From: Desulfomicrobium baculatum DSM 4028
GTDB lineage: Bacteria; Desulfobacterota; Desulfovibrionia; Desulfovibrionales; Desulfomicrobiaceae
Direction: 5' to 3'
Assembly (NCBI RefSeq): GCF_000023225.1
Contig: NC_013173.1
Location: 3,040,501 to 3,104,500, forward strand
Length of the DNA: 64,000 nucleotides
The notes beneath the pieces were generated by a model. That model was not told where the DNA came from. It did no database searches and worked only from the letters and a program-made list of their open reading frames with translations. Below, piece after piece: positions 59,871 through 64,000 of this stretch. The translations under genes were made by a program, and so were the position numbers. Numbering within the stretch: position 1 is the stretch's first letter; each line of letters opens with the position of its first letter.

Positions 59871-60038
59871 CTAGTGCTTGTGATCCTCATGAGCCTCGGC
59901 AGGCTGCTCATCGTGGGCATGGTCGTGATCGTGATCATGGGGATGGCTGTGGGTCAGATCCCCGTGGGTGTGTTCATGATCATGCTTGACCACGGTCGTA
60001 GTGGCCTTGCCCCTCAAACATCCGCAACCTTTGCACAT
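59871..60038 (-). CDS. Small His-rich metal-binding protein
   Basis: A 55-residue frame starts with a perfect AGGAGG upstream and begins MCKGCGCLRGK, followed by 14 His, mostly in H-x-H pairs (HPHDHDHDHAHD). The CKGCGC and HxH stretches suggest nickel, cobalt or zinc storage or delivery. Its position just before cbiX suggests delivery of metal to the chelatase; this is inference. Confidence 0.75.
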   Translation of the reverse strand: MCKGCGCLRGKATTTVVKHDHEHTHGDLTHSHPHDHDHDHAHDEQPAEAHEDHKH

Positions 60039-60138
60039 ATGGACCTCCTTGAGCCTTGAAACAGGCTGTTTGCGATAAATATGGGGTTCAAAGTAATCCT
60101 TTCCTTGCCGATGGCAATACCGAACTCAATGCAGCATT

Positions 60139-60163
60139 TTGCACATCTACACATCTTGTGCAA
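60139..60163. promoter_or_regulatory. Inverted repeat, candidate ZraR-type enhancer
   Basis: TTGCACA and TGTGCAA are separated by 11 nt and lie about 75-100 bp upstream of the sigma-54 promoter of zraP. The spacing and position suit an NtrC-type activator site. A second, GC-rich repeat (GGCGGT-N6-ACCGCC) lies at 60166-60183. Confidence 0.5.
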
Positions 60164-60238
60164 CAGGCGGTACACAAACCGCCCGCAGAGGACGCACACC
60201 GACAACTCAACATCTTGAAATAAAGCAATTTCATCTAT

Positions 60239-60254
60239 TGGCACGGCGTCTGCT
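60239..60254 (+). promoter_or_regulatory. Sigma-54 promoter of zraP
   Basis: TGGCACGGCGTCTGCT has GG-N10-GC spacing and matches the sigma-54 consensus at nearly all positions. It is 64 bp before the start of the periplasmic protein gene. Confidence 0.75.
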
Positions 60255-60317
60255 AAGCCAGAATCAACCAACGACATTCCACTACCTCCAGAATGTAATT
60301 GTAAAGGGAGCCTTCAA

Positions 60318-60791
60318 ATGCACGTGAAACACCTCATAATCACCCTCACGCTGGTCCTGGCCCTCGCAGCCGGAGCCCAGGCCTACAGGGGCGGCTGTCC
60401 GGGACAGGGACACTACCAGGACTTCATGTCCGGCCTGCCCCCCGAGCAGCAGCAAAAAGTCCAGGCGCTGACTGACGAACACCACAAGGAACTCTTTGCC
60501 CTCCACAAGGAGCTCCTGGCCAGGCACGAAGCCATGGAAGCACTGTTCGCGGCAACCCCCACCGACAAGTCAGCCATCGACAAGGCCGTGGCCGAAGTGA
60601 GCGAACTGCAGGCGAAAAAAGCGCAACTCAACGCAGACTATCGCGTGGAGTTGACTGAAATCGCCGGAAAGCCCGTTCCCATCGAATCCGGCAAAGGCTG
60701 CGGACGCATGTCCGGGTGCGGAGCAAACTCCAGCGGCGCCACCCCAGGCGCCGGTTCCGCCCCCGGGTGCCCAGCCGCACAAACCATGTAA
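60318..60791 (+). CDS. zraP: ZraP-like periplasmic metal-stress protein
   Basis: The 157-residue protein has a signal peptide (LALAAGAQA, about residues 13-22) and a helical core with SGLPPEQQQKVQALTDEHHKEL, an LxxLTxxxxK-like pattern of the Spy/ZraP family. The C-terminus is Cys/Gly rich (GKGCGRMSGCGANSSG). It is a periplasmic metal-binding chaperone. A sigma-54 promoter precedes it, and a kinase and regulator gene follow. Confidence 0.85.
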   Translation: MHVKHLIITLTLVLALAAGAQAYRGGCPGQGHYQDFMSGLPPEQQQKVQALTDEHHKELFALHKELLARHEAMEALFAATPTDKSAIDKAVAEVSELQAKKAQLNADYRVELTEIAGKPVPIESGKGCGRMSGCGANSSGATPGAGSAPGCPAAQTM

Positions 60792-60813
60792 ACCCTCTCT
60801 CTCCCTCCCTTGA

Positions 60814-60856
60814 AAAAGGCAAAGGCCGTACCCCCTGCGGCCTTTGCCTTTTCCTT
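60814..60856 (+). terminator. Terminator or attenuator between zraP and zraS
   Basis: A perfect 15-bp stem (AAAAGGCAAAGGCCG with CGGCCTTTGCCTTTT) and 9-nt loop lies 20 bp after the zraP stop, just before the kinase start at 60871. It probably keeps kinase levels below those of ZraP. Confidence 0.75.
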
Positions 60857-60870
60857 GAGAAAGGCAGGCC

Positions 60871-62565
60871 ATGGAACTCGTTCTCCCATCCCGCAGCGAT
60901 CGCACCATCATGATGGCCACCATGGCCGTGTTCATGCTCGGCCTGGCGCTGAGCTTCTCCACATGGCGCAACCTGCGCCAGCAGCAGGACTCCTTTCATG
61001 AGCACGCCCTGGTCACGGCCCGCGCCATCGCCGCCGGAATCGAGATCAATCTGCGCCGTGAATTGCGATTGCCTGCGACTCCCGAGCACACCAACACGCT
61101 CCTGCATCTCCATCGCACCCTGGCCAAGGAATTGCTCCAGGACTACATAAAACGCACCGACGCCCGCTTCATCGGCCTCTACAACCCCCTCGGGCACATC
61201 CTGCTCTCCTCGCACAACGATCCAAAGGCGATCCAGGGCCAATTGCCGACCATCGCCTGGGCGAGCATCGGCAACGCAGGGGAATGGAGCGGCGAAATGA
61301 ATTTCGAAGGCCAGCCCATCATGGTCCTGGGTCGCATCTCGCACCTGACCTCGGCCCCCGCCTGCCCCGACGGCCAGTGTCCGCCGGACAAGCAGCCCCC
61401 CCTTCTGCTCGTCGGCGTCGACATGACCCATCACCTGGCGGCCTTTGGCAAGTACAAGCGCACGGCCATCCTGCAAACCGGGTACATCCTGGCGGTGACC
61501 ATCGTCTTCTGGATTCTGCTCCTGGGCTTTCTGCAACGCAACGAGCAGCACAGACGCCTGCAACGCCTGGAGTCCTTCAACGCCCGCCTGCTGGACAACA
61601 TGCCCGACGGCCTGCTGACCCTCTCTGCGGACGGCACGGTCGTGGCGGCCAATCCGGCGGCCATCAGCCTCATGGGCGGCCTGAGCCTCGTCGGCCAGCC
61701 GCTTTCAAGTATTTTCTCGAACCTGGGCCTGACCCCGGACAAGCAGCCGGGCCAGGACTGGAGCACTCTCAAGACTGCCGATCGGCATCTGGAGATTCTG
61801 CAACTGCCCTTGAAGGATGGATCGGAGCAACGCCTCGTGCTGATTCGCGACCGCACGGAACTGGCCGGCCTTGAGCGGGAACTGCACCGCAATGAAAAGC
61901 TGGCCGCCATCGGCCGCATGGCGGCGGGCGTGGCCCACGAGATCCGCAACCCGCTCTCGGCCCTGCGCGGGTTCGCCCAGTTCTTCGCCAAGAAGCTGGC
62001 CGGCCGGGACCCTGAAGAACTGTATGCGCGAACCATGGTCCAGGAAGCGGACCGCCTGAACCGCGTCATCACCGACCTGCTCTTCCTGGCCCGTCCCCGG
62101 CAGCTGAGCTTCGCCCAGGTGCCCCTTGCAGAGATTTTCCGGGAAGTGCATACTCTCTTGTCCATGGACGCAGGCGCCAGGAACGGCCGTCTGGAACATT
62201 GGACAGACACCGAAACCGTGCAGGCCGACCGGGACGCCCTGAAGCAGGCCGTCATCAACCTGCTCATGAACAGCGTGGAGGCCCTGCCCGGGGAAGAGGG
62301 TTTGATAGAACTCTGGGCCGAAGGGAATGACGACGGGACCTGGATTCGCGTCCGGGACAACGGCGCGGGCATGAGCCCGGAAGAGCGCGAACACGCCCTG
62401 GAGCCGTTCTTCACCACCCGCGACAAGGGCACCGGCCTTGGGCTGGCCATCGTCCACACCATCATGCAGGAGCATGGCGGCCTTATCCAGATAGAAACGC
62501 CGACGGCCGGAGGCACGGTCGTCTCCCTTTTCTTTCCCGCAAACCCCACCGGGAGCGCTACATGA
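60871..62565 (+). CDS. zraS: ZraS-like sensor histidine kinase
   Basis: The 564-residue kinase has membrane segments at about 12-30 and 205-225 flanking a periplasmic domain that contains CPDGQCPPDKQ, a possible metal site. A PAS domain follows, then an H-box (AAGVAHEIRNPLSALRGFAQFF) and ATPase domain ([16 protein letters not shown]). The order matches the ZraS family, which senses zinc or lead. It overlaps the regulator gene by ATGA. Confidence 0.9.
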   Translation: MELVLPSRSDRTIMMATMAVFMLGLALSFSTWRNLRQQQDSFHEHALVTARAIAAGIEINLRRELRLPATPEHTNTLLHLHRTLAKELLQDYIKRTDARFIGLYNPLGHILLSSHNDPKAIQGQLPTIAWASIGNAGEWSGEMNFEGQPIMVLGRISHLTSAPACPDGQCPPDKQPPLLLVGVDMTHHLAAFGKYKRTAILQTGYILAVTIVFWILLLGFLQRNEQHRRLQRLESFNARLLDNMPDGLLTLSADGTVVAANPAAISLMGGLSLVGQPLSSIFSNLGLTPDKQPGQDWSTLKTADRHLEILQLPLKDGSEQRLVLIRDRTELAGLERELHRNEKLAAIGRMAAGVAHEIRNPLSALRGFAQFFAKKLAGRDPEELYARTMVQEADRLNRVITDLLFLARPRQLSFAQVPLAEIFREVHTLLSMDAGARNGRLEHWTDTETVQADRDALKQAVINLLMNSVEALPGEEGLIELWAEGNDDGTWIRVRDNGAGMSPEEREHALEPFFTTRDKGTGLGLAIVHTIMQEHGGLIQIETPTAGGTVVSLFFPANPTGSAT

Positions 62566-63926
62566 CTCAGCAATCCACTGTCCTTGTCATCGATGACGAA
62601 CCCGCGCACCGGCTCATGGTCCGCGTCGTCCTCGGCGACGCCGGCTTCAAGGTGCTGGAGGCGGACAACGGCTCGTCCGGCCTGACCACATTGCGCGCCA
62701 AGCCTGTGGACGTCGTCCTGCTGGACATGCGCATGCCGGGCATGAGCGGTCTTGATGTGCTGCAAAAGATGCACGAGGAAGGGATCGCGACGCCGGTGAT
62801 CATGCTGACCGCGTTCGGCAATGTGAGCAGCGCCGTGGAATCCATGAAAATTGGAGCCTGGGATTATCTGACCAAGCCGACGGACAACGACGAACTCCTG
62901 GCGGTGGTCAAAAAAGCGGCGGAACATGTGCGCCTGACCCGCGAAAACCGCGATCTCAAAAAACAGATCGGCCAACTGCGCGAGACCAGGATCATCGGCA
63001 ACAGCCCGGAAATACGCAAGGTCGTGGAGCTCATCGAACAGGTGGGGCCCAGTGAAGCCAACGTGCTCGTCCTCGGCGAATCGGGCACGGGCAAGGAGCT
63101 TGTCGCCCAGCAACTGCACGAACAGAGCGCGCGCTGCAAAGGCCCGCTGGTCAAGGTCAACTGCGCGGCCCTGCCCGAAAACCTGCTCGAAAGCGAACTC
63201 TTCGGCTACGTGCGCGGCGCCTTCACCGGCGCGGCCCAGGACAAACCCGGCCGCTTCCAGCTGGCCGGGGGCGGGACCCTCTTTCTGGATGAAATCGGCG
63301 AACTGCCCCTGACCCTGCAGGCCAAGATCCTGCGCGCCCTGCAGGAACGCATCGTCGAACCCCTCGGCGGCGTGACCCCGGTCAGCATCGACGTGCGCTT
63401 CATCGCGGCCACAAACCGCGACCTCCCGGCCATGATCGCCGCAGGCACATTCCGCGAAGACCTTTATTACCGGCTCAATGTGCTCGAAATACGCATTCCG
63501 CCCCTGCGCGAACGCAGCGAAGACATCCCCCTTTTGGTCGACTACCTTCTTGACAAGCTCGGCCGCAAAAACAACCGCCCGATCCGCACCGTCACCCGCG
63601 AATTCCTGGACGCCCTCGGCCGGCACGAATGGCGGGGCAATGTGCGCGAACTTGAAAACGTCCTGGAGCGTGCCCTTATCCTCTGCCGCGCGGACACGCT
63701 GGACCTGCGGGACCTCCCGGATCATCTGCTGGCTTCCGGCCCGGCGTCCCGCCCTGCGCACCAGGCCCAGCCCGGCGAAAGCCCGCTGGAAGCGGCCGAG
63801 CGTCAGGCCCTGGAAGAAACCCTGCGCAAATACGCCGGACACCGCGAACGCACCGCCCAGGCCCTCGGGATCAGCCGCCGCACGCTGCAATACCGCCTCA
63901 AGAAATACGGATTGACCACCAGATAA
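62562..63926 (+). CDS. zraR: ZraR-like sigma-54 response regulator
   Basis: The 454-residue protein has a receiver (phospho-Asp in VVLLDMRMPG), an AAA+ domain with GESGTGKE, GAFTGA and GTLFLDE, and a Fis-type helix-turn-helix (RTAQALGISRRTLQYRLKKYG). It is the likely activator of the sigma-54 promoter before zraP. A terminator follows. Confidence 0.92.
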   Translation: MTQQSTVLVIDDEPAHRLMVRVVLGDAGFKVLEADNGSSGLTTLRAKPVDVVLLDMRMPGMSGLDVLQKMHEEGIATPVIMLTAFGNVSSAVESMKIGAWDYLTKPTDNDELLAVVKKAAEHVRLTRENRDLKKQIGQLRETRIIGNSPEIRKVVELIEQVGPSEANVLVLGESGTGKELVAQQLHEQSARCKGPLVKVNCAALPENLLESELFGYVRGAFTGAAQDKPGRFQLAGGGTLFLDEIGELPLTLQAKILRALQERIVEPLGGVTPVSIDVRFIAATNRDLPAMIAAGTFREDLYYRLNVLEIRIPPLRERSEDIPLLVDYLLDKLGRKNNRPIRTVTREFLDALGRHEWRGNVRELENVLERALILCRADTLDLRDLPDHLLASGPASRPAHQAQPGESPLEAAERQALEETLRKYAGHRERTAQALGISRRTLQYRLKKYGLTTR

Positions 63927-63929
63927 AAA

Positions 63930-63957
63930 AGGCCGGCCCCTTTGCGGGAGCCGGCCT
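63930..63957. terminator. Bidirectional terminator after zraR
   Basis: AGGCCGGC and GCCGGCCT pair around a 12-nt loop. A run of A precedes and CTTC follows, so it may stop transcription in both directions. Confidence 0.7.
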
Positions 63958-63980
63958 CTTCAATTTCATGCACGAGGAAA

Positions 63981-64000
63981 TCAGATGCCGCAGGCATCCT
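63981..64000 (-). CDS. Possible C-terminal end of a convergent gene beyond the window
   Basis: The minus strand has TGA at 63981-63983 in a frame reading DACGI before it. The bidirectional terminator just inside suggests a gene converging from the right. Only six codons are visible, so the identity cannot be given. Confidence 0.25.

Noticed and set aside
60014-60277. Minus-strand frame of 87 codons in the zraP control region
   Set aside because: It overlaps the sigma-54 promoter and palindrome. No ribosome binding site or family features were seen.
61431-63890. Minus-strand frame of 819 codons across the zraS and zraR genes
   Set aside because: Antisense shadow crossing two well-defined signalling genes.

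Overview
The window is about 60% G+C bacterial chromosome. It most likely comes from a sulfate-reducing deltaproteobacterium of the Desulfovibrionales (Desulfomicrobium or Desulfovibrio type). The reasons are a long YeiH-type sulfate-exporter-family protein, a SulP/TSUP sulfur-oxyanion transport operon, many NtrC-type sigma-54 regulators with recognisable -24/-12 promoters, and a complete 'GAK' gene set. The genus is inferred from gene content only. No rRNA, tRNA, CRISPR array or intact insertion sequence was found.

Layout. 1-2.0 kb: a CxxCH-bearing (DUF3365-type) sensor kinase cut by the window edge. 2.1-4.2 kb: a YeiH-type transporter behind a sigma-54 promoter. 4.4-6.6 kb: MlaA lipoprotein and a secreted hydrolase. 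6.6-10.7 kb: phoB-phoR-pstB-phoU. 10.9-13.2 kb: an EAL/CBS/GGDEF protein behind a Pho-box-like repeat. 13.2-15.5 kb: a MATE pump and a protein resembling the accessory N-terminal domain of some RluA-family synthases. 15.5-20.3 kb: an operon for a Lon protease with an embedded receiver domain, a sensor kinase and an NtrC-type regulator. 20.5-25.1 kb: the divergent sigma-54 operon with SulP and TSUP transporters. 25.2-29.4 kb: chromate resistance genes and an MFS pump. 29.8-33.3 kb: pstSCA. 33.5-34.8 kb: a cysteine-cluster protein and Hsp20. 35-39.9 kb: threonine catabolism (kbl, tdh), ACT-domain protein, phosphate acyltransferase and a divergent Lrp regulator. 39.9-45.5 kb: a four-gene operon with a phosphatidylserine-decarboxylase-like and an Lgt-like protein behind an 801-residue protein I do not recognise. 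45.6-46.2 kb: DedA. 46.2-54.9 kb: a ten-gene operon carrying the GAK genes (HprK-related kinase B, ATP-grasp, CofD-like, two amphi-Trp proteins, XXXCH protein) plus a PhoU-kinase fusion, a PHP-like protein, an HU-like protein and a radical SAM enzyme. 55.1-57.6 kb: a PHP-glycosyltransferase fusion. 57.6-60 kb: PIN-PhoH, DksA-type protein, CbiX and a His-rich peptide. 60.2-63.9 kb: a zraP-zraS-zraR-type metal stress system.

The unifying theme is phosphate. TGTCAC-type hexamers repeated every 11 bp lie upstream of phoB, pstS, the 801-residue-protein operon, dedA and the GAK operon, and a TGTCGC variant lies upstream of the EAL/GGDEF gene. The window therefore appears to hold most of a PhoB regulon, including two large operons of unknown function. 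Their recognisable members face phospholipids or phosphotransfer. A second theme is sigma-54 control: sites upstream of the YeiH-type gene, the SulP operon and zraP, the last two sitting next to their likely NtrC-type activators.
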